64,000 nucleotides of DNA from Campylobacter concisus (GCF_003048375.1 NZ_CP021642.1:1868527-1932526); one strand, 5' to 3'. Shown: positions 25,975 to 36,106, numbered from the stretch's first letter. Notes: generated by a model from the sequence alone, not told the origin. Program-made: numbers and translations.

Positions 25975-25992
25975 AGATCCCAAAAGGGATCT
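25975..25992 (-). terminator. Terminator of the 468-aa adhesin gene
   Basis: Stem AGATCCC/GGGATCT with an AAAA loop, 6 bp after the stop codon on the minus strand. Confidence 0.65.
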
Positions 25993-25997
25993 AAAAT

Positions 25998-27404
25998 TTA
26001 AAGATCGACGTGAATGTCCTCTTTTATATCTATATAGACTGTGCCTTGATACTCGCTACCGTCTGCTAAGTACGTATTATAGGCACTTTCATATCTGTGA
26101 TAGCCATTTTCTGCTCCGATAGTTTCGCTAAAACCATTAAGTTTTACAGTGCCATGGGCCTCGCTAAATTTAACTACATTAGAGCCATTGTCTAAAATGT
26201 CACTCAAATGAGCCACATCATTGCCATTTAATGTCACATAAGCACCGCTCGTTACTTTTAATTCTTCAAAACCAGAGACCTTTGAGAAGTCGATATTATT
26301 ATCAAGTACAAGAGTATCATAGCCCTTGCCGCCAAATATTTGAGTATTATTATCTATATCTGTTCTTGTCATAGTTAAACTAACTGTATCATCGCCACCA
26401 CCTAGATAAAATTTAGAATTTTTTATGATAGCTGATGTCACATTTAAAGTATCGTTTTGATTATCTGAGAAGTAAAATTCGTTATTTTTACCATGAAATT
26501 CTGAGTCATCTATATGCATATTGACCTTGTTATTTCTGCCGTCAAATTTAACGTCACCCATAAATTTTGGCCCAAGAAAATTCATATCAAAAAGCGGCGT
26601 ATGGTCTAAATTTGCGTGTGAGCCTTTTATATCTATCTCGCCGTCTCCACCGCACACTTTTATATTCATAGTGGTCTTTTCGCCGTCGTTTGCTTCGATA
26701 GTAGTGTGTCCGTTAAAGATGGTATTGTCCATATTTAGCGTATCTACTTCATTTGGATTAGTAAAGTCAGAAAGAGAAATTTTCGTATCACCAAAAAAGC
26801 CCACCCAGTCGGTGTTTATAGTGTCATTTCCTCCGCCAAGCCTTATATCAGCGCCGTTTTTGATCTCAGATCTTTGGATATCTATAACGTCGTTATCTAG
26901 ACCTGTATGAATGGCAGCATTTTCCATCGTCGCACCATAAATTTTCACGCTATCATCGCCGTCATTTGTATATAAAAGCGTATGATCTTTTATGCCGACA
27001 TTGTTTCTTATCTCTATCTCGTCGTTGCCAGCCCCAGCGTCAAATCTCAGCCCTCTAACCTCGATATTATCGTGAATTCTTAGCTTGTTGTCGCCATCTC
27101 CTGCGTCTATCTTAGCATCATTTACGATAGATCTTGTCATATCGACTATGTCGTTGCCATTGTCAAAACGCACATCATTTGCACTAGTGGTCGCGTCTGC
27201 GATGTTTAAAATTTGATCCTGCGCTTTTGGCCTTGCATCTGCCACCCTTCGTCCGTATAGCTCAGCAAGAAAATTCTTGGGCTCAAGTATCTCAAGCGTC
27301 TTTATCTCCTCTACGATAGTCACGTGAGGGTCATTTTGCCCACCATTTTGGCTCACTCCACCACTTAAATTTAACCCCTCTTTGTCGGCTACTTCTACGC
27401 TCAT
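25998..27404 (-). CDS. Secreted solenoid protein without retention module
   Basis: 468 residues. The N-terminus (MSVEVADKEGLNLSGG, then a coil-like region to about residue 80) is unrelated to the retention modules of the neighbours, and no TAAG site is present. Residues 85-370 are repeats of the type GNDxIDIxxS/DAGxGNDEIEI, a probable parallel beta-solenoid. Residues 370-468 match the C-terminal module of the paralogues, including GFEELKVTSGAYVTL and a final YIDIKEDIHVDL. If that tail is a type I signal, this protein would be exported by the same machinery but released rather than retained. AAAGGATTAAT precedes the ATG. No TTGTAC box was found upstream. It is divergent from ilvD across about 277 bp. 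Confidence 0.85.
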   Translation of the reverse strand: MSVEVADKEGLNLSGGVSQNGGQNDPHVTIVEEIKTLEILEPKNFLAELYGRRVADARPKAQDQILNIADATTSANDVRFDNGNDIVDMTRSIVNDAKIDAGDGDNKLRIHDNIEVRGLRFDAGAGNDEIEIRNNVGIKDHTLLYTNDGDDSVKIYGATMENAAIHTGLDNDVIDIQRSEIKNGADIRLGGGNDTINTDWVGFFGDTKISLSDFTNPNEVDTLNMDNTIFNGHTTIEANDGEKTTMNIKVCGGDGEIDIKGSHANLDHTPLFDMNFLGPKFMGDVKFDGRNNKVNMHIDDSEFHGKNNEFYFSDNQNDTLNVTSAIIKNSKFYLGGGDDTVSLTMTRTDIDNNTQIFGGKGYDTLVLDNNIDFSKVSGFEELKVTSGAYVTLNGNDVAHLSDILDNGSNVVKFSEAHGTVKLNGFSETIGAENGYHRYESAYNTYLADGSEYQGTVYIDIKEDIHVDL

Positions 27405-27681
27405 ATTAATCCTTTCTTAAAAAAATTGACTTTTGGATTTTAATAAGCGTTTTTAAATCACATTGAAATATAAATTATATTAGTTACAAATAAAAAACAT
27501 CGATATATAGGTATTTTGAGAAAATCCCAAAAGTAGATTATAAATTTTTTAATCCAAAGAAATTCAAAAATTTTTTGACGAATACTAAAATTTACTTGGC
27601 TGCCCTGTGCGGCCAAGCTTTAAAATTTTTGATACTTTAGATGTGATAAAATCCTCTCAAATTTTAAAAAAAGGATCAAAT

Positions 27682-29355
27682 TTGAGAAGCGATATAATCA
27701 AAAAAGGCTACACAAGAGCCCCACACCGCTCACTTTTACGTGCGACTGGGCTAAAAGACGAGGACTTTGACAAGCCATTTATCGGCGTTGCAAACAGCTT
27801 TATAGAGATCATCCCTGGGCACTTTTTCTTAAACAAATACGCACAAATTTTAAAAGATGAAATTCGCAAAAATGGCTGTGTGCCGTTTGAATTTAACTGC
27901 ATCGGCGTGGATGACGGAATCGCGATGGGGCATGGAGGCATGCTATATAGCTTGCCTAGCCGCGAGATCATCGCAAATTCTATCGAAACCGTGATGAACG
28001 CGCACGCGCTTGACGCGCTTGTTTGTATGCCAAACTGCGATAAGATCGTCCCTGGCATGGTTATGGGCGCTTTAAGGGTCAATGTCCCGACCATTTTCGT
28101 AAGCGGCGGCCCTATGAGAAAAGGTCACACAAAAGATGGCAGGCCGATAGATCTTGCGACTGCGTTTGAGGCGGTTGGTAAATTTGAGACCAAAGAGATA
28201 GACGAGGCTGAGCTAAGAGATATCGAGTGCAACGCATGTCCAAGCGGTGGTAGCTGTAGCGGTATGTTTACAGCAAATTCTATGAACACACTTTGCGAAG
28301 CGATGGGCATAGCGCTCCCTGGCAACGGCACCATCCTAGCGCTAACTCCAGAGCGCGAGGAGCTCATCAGGCAGGCTGCTCGCAGGATCTGCCAGATCGC
28401 CCTTGATGAGAAATTTAAGATAAGAAACATACTAAATGAAAAGGCGATCCGCAACGCACTTGTCGTTGATATGGCGATGGGTGGCAGCAGCAACACCGTC
28501 CTTCACATGCTAGCTATCTCAAGAGAAGCTGGCGTAAATTTAGACATCAAAGAGCTAAATAAGATCAGCCAAAACATCGCTCACATCGCTAAGATCAGCC
28601 CAAGCTTGCCAAACGTGCACATGGAGGATGTCGGCAGAGCTGGTGGTATGAATGCGGTGATAAAAGAAATTTCACGCAGAGACCACGGCATGCTAAATTT
28701 GGACAATCTAACAGTTAGCGGCGAGACTTTGGGTGAACGCGTAAAATCTAGCGACATCAAAGACGAGAGCGTTATCCACAAGGTGGAAAATGCCTATTCT
28801 CAGGTTGGCGGACTTGCCATTTTGTTTGGAAATTTAGCCGAGCAAGGCTGTGTCATCAAGACAGCTGGCATCGTTGGCGAGCGTAAATTTAGCGGCAAAG
28901 CGGTCTGCTTTAACTCACAAGATGAAGCGATAGCTGGCATCTCAAGTAGCAAAGTAGATAAAGGCGACGTCGTCGTCATACGCTACGAAGGCCCACGCGG
29001 AGGCCCTGGCATGCAAGAGATGCTAAGCCCTACTTCGCTCATCATGGGACGAGGCCTTGGCGCGGACGTAGCGCTCATCACAGATGGTCGCTTTAGCGGA
29101 GCGACAAGGGGTCTAAGTATCGGTCACGTAAGTCCAGAAGCAGCTGAGGGCGGCATGATAGGCCTGCTAAAAGACGGCGACATCATCGATATAGACGTCG
29201 ATAAATACGAGATAAACGTTCGTCTAAGCAAAGCTGAGATCGCAAAGAGAAGAGCGGAATTTAAACCAGTCGATAAGGCGCTAACCTCTCGCTGGCTAAG
29301 GCAGTATCAAAAACTAGTCACAAACGCAAGCAACGGAGCGATACTAGAGGCGTAA
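27682..29355 (+). CDS. ilvD: Dihydroxy-acid dehydratase
   Basis: Iron-sulfur enzyme that dehydrates 2,3-dihydroxy acids to 2-oxo acids in valine, isoleucine and CoA-precursor synthesis. The body shows [28 protein letters not shown], the cluster-binding [13 protein letters not shown] and [19 protein letters not shown]. The start is taken as the TTG at 27682 (reads [18 protein letters not shown]) because AAGGA lies 6 bases upstream and the resulting 557 residues match the family's usual 558; a GTG-initiated frame from 27607 would add 25 unusual residues. It stands alone on the plus strand between the adhesin blocks, followed after about 50 bp by the AT-richer glycan locus. Confidence 0.97.
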   Translation: MRSDIIKKGYTRAPHRSLLRATGLKDEDFDKPFIGVANSFIEIIPGHFFLNKYAQILKDEIRKNGCVPFEFNCIGVDDGIAMGHGGMLYSLPSREIIANSIETVMNAHALDALVCMPNCDKIVPGMVMGALRVNVPTIFVSGGPMRKGHTKDGRPIDLATAFEAVGKFETKEIDEAELRDIECNACPSGGSCSGMFTANSMNTLCEAMGIALPGNGTILALTPEREELIRQAARRICQIALDEKFKIRNILNEKAIRNALVVDMAMGGSSNTVLHMLAISREAGVNLDIKELNKISQNIAHIAKISPSLPNVHMEDVGRAGGMNAVIKEISRRDHGMLNLDNLTVSGETLGERVKSSDIKDESVIHKVENAYSQVGGLAILFGNLAEQGCVIKTAGIVGERKFSGKAVCFNSQDEAIAGISSSKVDKGDVVVIRYEGPRGGPGMQEMLSPTSLIMGRGLGADVALITDGRFSGATRGLSIGHVSPEAAEGGMIGLLKDGDIIDIDVDKYEINVRLSKAEIAKRRAEFKPVDKALTSRWLRQYQKLVTNASNGAILEA

Positions 29356-29406
29356 ATAAATAGTAGAGTTGATATAAAACTCTTTTAAGCAAAGCAAAAA
29401 CTATAC

Positions 29407-31047
29407 TTGACTGAGTGTATGGTTTTTGCAATTTATAAAAATTTAAAAATAATGAAAAAACCTAAAATCGGCGTAATAATAGCTTCATCTTTAAATAGAA
29501 ACGATTTGCTGTTTTCTCGTTCATTAAATTCCGTTCTTAGTCAAAGCAAAACCCCAGATCATATCCTTATCGTTGATGATAATCAAGACGAAACTACAAG
29601 CAAAGATATAGAGCAGAGAATTTCAAAACTAAAAAACAATAAAATTCACTATATAAAAAACTCACAAACGCCAAATATGAGTGGAAGTGGAGCTTGGAAC
29701 TGCGGGATCAAATGGTATGAAAATTTTTTAGACGATGATGACTATATGGCGATTTTAGATGACGATGATAGCTGGCATGATGAGTATATTAGTAGTTGTT
29801 ATGATGTGATTACATCATCGTCCAAAATACCTGATGCTGTTTTTGGCTTTATAAAGCGAGGCGATTGTGATAAGTGTAGTTCTTTTGAGGTGGAAGATAT
29901 AAACATCAGTAACTTTTTAAAAGGCAATCCCGGCATTCAAGGCAGTAACATGTTTTTTCGTTTTGGGGTGTTAAAAGCCATTGATGGATTTGATGAAACA
30001 CTTGCAAGTTGTACGGATAGAGACTTGATGATTCGCTTTTTACAAAAGCATTCTAATAAAAACATAAAGATTATCCCAAAAGTACTCGTCAATCACTTCG
30101 CTTCAAAAGATAGCGTTACGTTAAATTTTACCTCCAAAACAAAAGGTTTAAATAGCTTTCACATAAAATATATCAGGCTCTACTCCAAAGAGTTGCTCGA
30201 AGAAGCCCTACAAAGAGCTAGAAAGCTTTTTAATTATCAAGAATCTGCAAATATCAAGAAAATTTTTAACCTCGTTCATAAAAATACCAAATCTAAAAAG
30301 ATAGTAATTGGCGTTGCTGTTCATAATAATAAAAATACACTTCGTCGTTGTTTCGAGTCCATCCTCACACAAAAGGATGTAAAACGTGATGTTTGGATTT
30401 TGATAGCAGATGATGATTCTAATGATGATTGGAAAAAGAGTCTTGGCGATATCCTTAAAAACGAAAAAATAGTGATAATAGATGTAAAAAATCATCATAC
30501 AGCCAAAACAAGAAATGATATAAACCACTATATAAAAATGCTTTTTGAAAATGTATCATTTATTGGACGGCTAGATGCTGATGATGAATATGCGAGTGAA
30601 GATGTTTTGTCTAAGATAGAGTGTAAATTTGATGACAAAAAGTCTGATGTTTTAGTGGCAGGAAACTATCTCAGGCTTGATGGAAAAATTATTGACCGTG
30701 TTAATATAGCAACATCAAAACTTACTAATAAAGCATATCTTTTAAATCGTTTAAAAAAGATGAGCAAGGGTATTGCCGAGGCCGAACTTCCATCTTGCAA
30801 CGTTTTTATGACACCAAATAGCCTGCAAGATTATCCTGAAATTTCAAGTGCGGAAGATCATTTTTTACTTGTACGACTTTTGTTAAGTGATAAAAAAATA
30901 GAATTTGCCGAGGATATTTTGCTTACGATTTATAATCTAAGTGGTAATAAAACAGCAGATAACAAACAAACAGAAAAGTACTTAAACGCAAGGAAGCAAC
31001 TATATGAGGAAGCGATGCGGCTATGCAAAATGAAGAAAGAAGATTAA
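29407..31047 (+). CDS. Protein with two family-2 glycosyltransferase domains
   Basis: Up to 546 residues. There are two GT-A domains in one chain: KIGVIIASSLNRNDLL..SVLSQ..IVDDNQ with LDDDDSWHDEY (about residues 19-260), and KIVIGVAVHNNKNTLRRCFESILTQ..ADDDSND with GRLDADDEYASED (about 298-500). Such enzymes transfer sugars from nucleotide sugars onto glycan acceptors, usually at the inner face of the cytoplasmic membrane. No signal peptide or membrane helix is visible. The start is uncertain: ATG at 29452 (MKKPKIGV) fits the domain boundary best, ATG at 29419 and TTG at 29407 also lie in frame, and none has a clear ribosome-binding site. It overlaps the next gene by 25 bp. Base composition is more AT-rich than ilvD, suggesting acquired DNA. 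Confidence 0.88.
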   Translation: MTECMVFAIYKNLKIMKKPKIGVIIASSLNRNDLLFSRSLNSVLSQSKTPDHILIVDDNQDETTSKDIEQRISKLKNNKIHYIKNSQTPNMSGSGAWNCGIKWYENFLDDDDYMAILDDDDSWHDEYISSCYDVITSSSKIPDAVFGFIKRGDCDKCSSFEVEDINISNFLKGNPGIQGSNMFFRFGVLKAIDGFDETLASCTDRDLMIRFLQKHSNKNIKIIPKVLVNHFASKDSVTLNFTSKTKGLNSFHIKYIRLYSKELLEEALQRARKLFNYQESANIKKIFNLVHKNTKSKKIVIGVAVHNNKNTLRRCFESILTQKDVKRDVWILIADDDSNDDWKKSLGDILKNEKIVIIDVKNHHTAKTRNDINHYIKMLFENVSFIGRLDADDEYASEDVLSKIECKFDDKKSDVLVAGNYLRLDGKIIDRVNIATSKLTNKAYLLNRLKKMSKGIAEAELPSCNVFMTPNSLQDYPEISSAEDHFLLVRLLLSDKKIEFAEDILLTIYNLSGNKTADNKQTEKYLNARKQLYEEAMRLCKMKKED

Positions 31048-34000
31048 AAGCTAAAGATATTTTGGTTGACATTGGTTTAAAAGATATCCATTACCTTGGG
31101 CAAGGTTTTGAGGGCGTCGTATTTCACGATAGTACGCATGTTTATAAAGTTATCATGCCGTTTTTTAAAGGCAAAAATAAATGGAATACTTATAGGCATC
31201 TAACTTTTTTCTTCGAAGAAGAAAATTTTAAGTCGTTTTATCATCTTGAAGAGATAATAGAGCATAAAAACGTATTTATTCAAAAATACAAATACGAGCC
31301 ATCCACTCCAATAGATAAATTTACGCAAAAAGATGTTGTTTTGTTTTTAACTGAGTGCTGGCAAAAAAAGATTATAGTGCAGGATTGTAAAAAAGAGAAT
31401 TTTATTAAAGTAGGCGAAAATTTAAAATTAGTCGATATGGATGCTAGTGTATATTACAGCGACAATCTATTTTTAAACGCATGCGTTAGAATGTATCTAT
31501 TTTTGCATGAGCGAGATAATCCACAATTAAAAAAATTGCAAAGAAGTGCGGTTAATAATTTTAATTTACCAGAGCTAGAAGGTGCGCGAGAATTTATAAA
31601 CGAGATATTTTCTAATATAATATTTGCAGAGTCAAAAAAAGTGTTTAAAGACATGACGATAAATAAATTTTCGGACTTAGAGTATGAGATTTATAATGCA
31701 AAAACTCTCCCACATCTTGAGGACCTATTTTTTTCAAAAATAAAAGAAAATCTCTATCTTTGTGATATCCAAATTTCAGACATTTTTTTAAATGAAAACA
31801 ATGATTTTGAACCACGGTCGATCGCTATCGGCTATAAAAGTTTGTTGCCGTTGGAAGAGAAGATTTCTATACTTATAAAAACATGCGCGCAAGATGTCCA
31901 AACTATAGAAGCAAATATTAAGCATATCGTCAGGCAGCTTTCTTATCCAAATAGTTTTTACGAAATTGTGGTTTCTATAGACACGAAGCAGAGTGATTTT
32001 GCTAGGCAATTTACAGATAATGCCGATCTTAAAAAACTTATAGATATTGTGGAAAATTTACAGCAAAAACATATTATTGATAGATTTATTATTTACGATG
32101 CTAGTGAAACAATTAGGATAAACAAAGAGTGGTTTGATATCAAGACTAGTCAAACACACTCAACGACAAATATTCCAGTAAGCTCACAGCTTTATGCCTT
32201 TGAAAAATGCGAAGGGGATTATGTTTTACAGATGGACAGCGATGTGCTTATTGGCAGAGAAGATATCAACCACTCTTTTTTAACCGATATGATAAGTGAA
32301 ATTCAAAAAAATAAAAATGTCTTATTTGTCGGTTTTAATATCTATAACAAAAAATCCAAGGCTTATTTTGGTTTTGAAAATGGCGGTTTTGTGCCAGAAG
32401 TTAGAATGGGTCTTTTTAACAAAAAACGGCTTTTTAGTGTTAGACCTTTACCAAATACACTTGATGAAAATTTAAAGCTAGAGCTTACTTGGTATCGCTC
32501 ACTAGAAAGACTACAAAAAGATAACGGGTTTTGCTCTATAAGAGGCGGAGATAAACGAAGCTTTTATATCCATCCACAAAACTACCGAAAAACAAACTCT
32601 TATAGTTGGATGAATATCTTAGATAGAGTTGAGCAGGGTTATATCCCAAATTTGCAGTTTGGTGAGTTTGACTGCAACGGCTCGTTTTATGAGTGGTGCA
32701 CACCAAAGCGCAGTGAAAAGATGATAGTGCTTTCTTGTTTTAGAAATTTGACTATTCATAAATTTTTACGTATGTGGTTTTCTTTGATTAGCCAAACATT
32801 TCAAGATTTTGGAGTTATTTTTTATGATGATTGCTCAAATTCTAGTATTTCGATATTTATCGAGCAAATCATTAAGCCATATAAAGATAAAGTGACTTTT
32901 ATCAAAGGTCGTACTTTGCAAACAAAAATGCAGTGCGAGTATCTAGCGATTCATTATTATTGCGACAACCCAGAGTCGATCATCGTATGCGTCGACACCG
33001 ATGATGCGCTAATAGGCAAAGAAACTCTTTTTGATATTTATAAAAAGTATGATATGTGGGGCGTAGATATGACTTGCGGGAGAGTTCATCAGACGTATAG
33101 ACTTGAGCCACACTATCGCTATCCAGTAAATTTTATGGAGCCACGTAAAACTGGTGGCAATGTATGGCAGCATCTAAAAACATTTAAAAAATATCTTTTT
33201 GATTCAATTCCGCTTTCGTATTTTATGTACGATGATAAAGAAGCAAGGCTAAGTAAACGAAAATGGATAGAAAAATGCGATGACTACGCTATGATGGTTC
33301 CTATTGCTCAAATGAGTTCATCGCCACTACAGATGGATTTTATCAACTACTACTACGAGCGTGATTATGACAAAAAAGACGCAAACAGAGAACTAAAAGA
33401 ACAGGCTATAAAAGAGATACTTGAAAAACCGCCACTATCGCCAAAAGATGTAGTCAAAGGACGAAAAAAATTTCTTTCAAATTTAGATATGATCGAAATC
33501 GACATAACATTTGAGTGCAATCTAAAATGCAAAGGGTGCAATAGATCCTGCGGATATGCCCCTTCATCTGAGAGTATGACGATTAGCGATATAGAACATT
33601 TTATTAATGAAAGTAAATTTTTGAGTAAAAAGTGGAAACTTATTAATATTTTGGGCGGTGAACCTACCTTACATAAAGATTTTTTACGAATTATTGAAAT
33701 TTTACAAAGAGAGTATGTGGATAGCTTTTGTCAAGATACTATTATCCAAGTTGTTTCAAACGGCTTTACAAAACAAACAAAAGAGCTTTGCAGGCAAGCT
33801 GAGCTATTTAAAAATGTTAGGATAGATTATGGTTCGTTTAAAACTAAAAATTTAGTTGATTATTTTACTCCATTTAACAATGCTCCGATCGATGATATAA
33901 ATTTCAAAGATGCTGATTATTCTACAGCGTGCTGGGTTGCCTCGTATTGTGGTCTAGGTTTAAATAAAAATGGCTACTACGCCTGTTCAGTTTGCGGTGG

Positions 34001-34229
34001 CATAGATAGGGTTTTAGGTGGTAACAAAGGGATAAAAACACTAAAAGGGATAACAACACAAAATTTACAAGATCACTTTAAGGAATTTTGCAAATTTTGC
34101 GGAAATTTTAAAGATTATGCACCAAACTATGGCGATTTTATCCCTAGATGTGAAAAAGCACCATTTAAAGAGAAAATTTCTCCTTCGTGGAAACAAATAT
34201 ATGATAGATACAAGAGAGATCATGAGTAA
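31023..34229 (+). CDS. Kinase-like / GT2 / GT2 / radical SAM fusion protein
   Basis: 1068 residues with four recognisable parts. (1) A protein-kinase-fold domain, about 15-160: glycine loop GQGFEG (26-31), Lys42 in VYKVI, catalytic-loop-like QDCKKEN (Asp121, Asn126) and metal-binding-like VDMDAS (138-142). (2) A GT-A domain, about 280-500, with MDSDV near 404. (3) A second GT-A domain, about 565-760, starting SEKMIVLSCFRNL, with VDTDD near 655. (4) A radical SAM domain from about 825: C832, C836 and C839 form the CxxxCxxC motif, GGEP lies near 879, and Cys-rich CGLGLNKNGYYACSVCGG and CKFCGNF probably bind auxiliary clusters. The substrate is unknown; a surface glycan with phosphorylated and radical-modified sugars is an inference. 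It overlaps the upstream gene by 25 bp and the next by 8 bp, so all three are co-transcribed. Confidence 0.9.
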   Translation: MQNEERRLKAKDILVDIGLKDIHYLGQGFEGVVFHDSTHVYKVIMPFFKGKNKWNTYRHLTFFFEEENFKSFYHLEEIIEHKNVFIQKYKYEPSTPIDKFTQKDVVLFLTECWQKKIIVQDCKKENFIKVGENLKLVDMDASVYYSDNLFLNACVRMYLFLHERDNPQLKKLQRSAVNNFNLPELEGAREFINEIFSNIIFAESKKVFKDMTINKFSDLEYEIYNAKTLPHLEDLFFSKIKENLYLCDIQISDIFLNENNDFEPRSIAIGYKSLLPLEEKISILIKTCAQDVQTIEANIKHIVRQLSYPNSFYEIVVSIDTKQSDFARQFTDNADLKKLIDIVENLQQKHIIDRFIIYDASETIRINKEWFDIKTSQTHSTTNIPVSSQLYAFEKCEGDYVLQMDSDVLIGREDINHSFLTDMISEIQKNKNVLFVGFNIYNKKSKAYFGFENGGFVPEVRMGLFNKKRLFSVRPLPNTLDENLKLELTWYRSLERLQKDNGFCSIRGGDKRSFYIHPQNYRKTNSYSWMNILDRVEQGYIPNLQFGEFDCNGSFYEWCTPKRSEKMIVLSCFRNLTIHKFLRMWFSLISQTFQDFGVIFYDDCSNSSISIFIEQIIKPYKDKVTFIKGRTLQTKMQCEYLAIHYYCDNPESIIVCVDTDDALIGKETLFDIYKKYDMWGVDMTCGRVHQTYRLEPHYRYPVNFMEPRKTGGNVWQHLKTFKKYLFDSIPLSYFMYDDKEARLSKRKWIEKCDDYAMMVPIAQMSSSPLQMDFINYYYERDYDKKDANRELKEQAIKEILEKPPLSPKDVVKGRKKFLSNLDMIEIDITFECNLKCKGCNRSCGYAPSSESMTISDIEHFINESKFLSKKWKLINILGGEPTLHKDFLRIIEILQREYVDSFCQDTIIQVVSNGFTKQTKELCRQAELFKNVRIDYGSFKTKNLVDYFTPFNNAPIDDINFKDADYSTACWVASYCGLGLNKNGYYACSVCGGIDRVLGGNKGIKTLKGITTQNLQDHFKEFCKFCGNFKDYAPNYGDFIPRCEKAPFKEKISPSWKQIYDRYKRDHE

Positions 34230-35166
34230 AACGATTTTAGTTACTGGTGGGGCTGGTTTTATCGGGTCGCATTTGTGTACAAGGCTCATTAAAGATCACC
34301 ACAAGGTCTTATGTCTTGATGATTTCAGCACTGGAGAGAGAGCCAATATAGCTCATCTAAAAAACCATCCAAATTTTACTCTTATGGAGCACGACATTAC
34401 TAAGCCTATTGACTATTTTGTCGATGAAATTTATAACCTAGCATGCCCTGCTTCGCCTATAAAATATCAAGAAGATCCCGTAAAAACCATCGAGACTTGT
34501 CTAATTGGCACAATAAATTGTTTGCGTCTTGCAAAAAGATATGGAGCAAAAATGCTTCAAGCCTCAACCAGCGAAATTTATGGCGATCCACAGCAACATC
34601 CACAAAAAGAGAACTACTGGGGTAATGTAAATCCTATAGGTGTTAGAGCTTGCTACGACGAAGGTAAAAGAGCCGCCGAAGCATTGTGTAGTAGTTATAA
34701 GAGGCAATACGAAATAGATGTAAAAATCACACGTCTTTTTAACTGCTATGGTCCAAATATGACCGAAAATGACGGACGAGTAATCAGTAACTTCATAGTG
34801 CAGGCTCTTAAAAACAGCGATATAACTATCTTTGGTAACGGAGCACAAACAAGAAGCTTTTGCTATGTTGATGATACAATAGACGCACTTTTAAAATTTA
34901 TGGATACAGATATAATGGGTCCCATTAATATCGGCAATCCAGAGGAATACAGCATAAAAGATATTGCATATAAAATCATCTCTTTAGTAAATTCAAAATC
35001 ATCTATCGTATATAAAAAACTCCCATCTGATGATCCAAAGAGACGAAAACCAGATATTACTCTCGCAAAAGAGTTACTCAGATGGAGTCCAAAAATAGGC
35101 ATTATTGAAGGGCTAGAGCGCACAATAGCATATTTTAAACAATTAAATTTAAGCCAAGCTAACTAA
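34222..35166 (+). CDS. UDP-glucuronate decarboxylase (UDP-xylose synthase)
   Basis: 314-residue extended short-chain dehydrogenase. It has the Rossmann motif GGAGFIG (9-15), YNLACPASPIKYQEDP (71-86), STSEIYGDPQQHPQ (115-128), YWGNVNPIG, the catalytic YxxxK (Tyr145, Lys149 in CYDEGKR) and QTRSFCYVDD. Together these are the signature of UXS enzymes, which convert UDP-glucuronate to UDP-xylose with NAD. The start at 34222 (MSKTILVTGG) is preferred over a frame beginning at 34117, which would read through the end of the previous gene. It overlaps the fusion gene by 8 bp and presumably supplies a pentose donor for the glycosyltransferases. No UDP-glucose dehydrogenase is in the window, so UDP-glucuronate must come from elsewhere. 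Confidence 0.9.
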   Translation: MSKTILVTGGAGFIGSHLCTRLIKDHHKVLCLDDFSTGERANIAHLKNHPNFTLMEHDITKPIDYFVDEIYNLACPASPIKYQEDPVKTIETCLIGTINCLRLAKRYGAKMLQASTSEIYGDPQQHPQKENYWGNVNPIGVRACYDEGKRAAEALCSSYKRQYEIDVKITRLFNCYGPNMTENDGRVISNFIVQALKNSDITIFGNGAQTRSFCYVDDTIDALLKFMDTDIMGPINIGNPEEYSIKDIAYKIISLVNSKSSIVYKKLPSDDPKRRKPDITLAKELLRWSPKIGIIEGLERTIAYFKQLNLSQAN

Positions 35167-35306
35167 ATATATCTGCATAAATATGATTATTTTTTCAACC
35201 TATCTTTTTCACAAAAATCTTCTTAAAATTTTTTCTATATACATTAACTAGCCCAGCAGTAATCCCTTTTGTTAGCAAAATACACATATCGATCTTTAGA
35301 TAAAAT

Positions 35307-36041
35307 TTACCTTGCTCCGTGCCAAAGAAGGCGGTTTTTGCCTAGTTTTGTGTCGATACTCTCTTTTATAATCTCACAAATATACTCTTTTGAAAGCCCT
35401 ATGGCCTCCTCCAAGCTCTTGCCCTTTGCAAGGTAGCAAGCAAGCGCCGTTGAGAAAGTACAACCAGTGCCGCTCATCACAAGCGGGCTAGCAAGCGGGG
35501 TTTTGAAATTTTGCAGTGAGCCATCTTTTCTATAAAGCGTATCTATGCTGCTATCCTCGCTTACATGTTTTTTCACAATGATATCGCAAGGTAGATCTTT
35601 AAAATTCCCTCCAAAAAGGACGTTTGCCTCATCTAAATTTGGCGTGGCGACGGTGGCTAGCTTCATTAGCTCTTTTAGCTTCTCTACCGCGCTATCTTTT
35701 ATGAGCTTGTGGCCGCTCTTTGAGACGCAGACTGGATCAAGCACGACTTTTGCCTTTTGAGTGAGTAAAAACTCATGCACCACGTCCATTATCTCCTCGC
35801 TAAAGAGCATACCGATCTTTATGGCATCAAAGCTAAATTCCTCCGCAAGCGTGCTAAGCTGGTCTTTAACAAAGCCAGGCTCTAGGCAAACTACGCTTTT
35901 TATCGCGTCTGTGGTCTCAGCAACTAGCGAAGTGACCGCCGTTGCGCTATAGCAGTTTAGCCTAGCGCATGTCTTTATATCAGCCTGAAGCCCTGCTGTG
36001 CCGCTATTGCAAGAGCCTGCGATGATTAGAATTTTTTTCAT
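35307..36041 (-). CDS. thiD: Hydroxymethylpyrimidine (phosphate) kinase
   Basis: Ribokinase-fold kinase that phosphorylates HMP and HMP-phosphate in thiamine synthesis, in the cytoplasm. 244 residues, a little shorter than the usual 260-270. The N-terminus IIAGSCNSGTAGLQADIKT corresponds to the family's AGSDSSGGAGIQADLKT, with Asp replaced by Cys. The anion-hole motif SGTGCTFSTALACYLAKG and VLDPVCVSKSG are conserved. AAAGGAAAACG precedes the ATG. It is an isolated gene on the minus strand, convergent with the glycan locus across a 140-bp gap in which I see no gene. Confidence 0.93.
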   Translation of the reverse strand: MKKILIIAGSCNSGTAGLQADIKTCARLNCYSATAVTSLVAETTDAIKSVVCLEPGFVKDQLSTLAEEFSFDAIKIGMLFSEEIMDVVHEFLLTQKAKVVLDPVCVSKSGHKLIKDSAVEKLKELMKLATVATPNLDEANVLFGGNFKDLPCDIIVKKHVSEDSSIDTLYRKDGSLQNFKTPLASPLVMSGTGCTFSTALACYLAKGKSLEEAIGLSKEYICEIIKESIDTKLGKNRLLWHGAR

Positions 36042-36106
36042 CGTTTTCCTTTTGTAAATTTTGGCTTATTATAAGAGATGTTAGTTAAATTTGAGTTTTT
36101 AAAAGG

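Noticed and set aside
27607-27682. GTG start giving a 582-aa IlvD
   Set aside because: The extra 25 residues have no counterpart in the family, and a well-spaced AAGGA supports the TTG at 27682.
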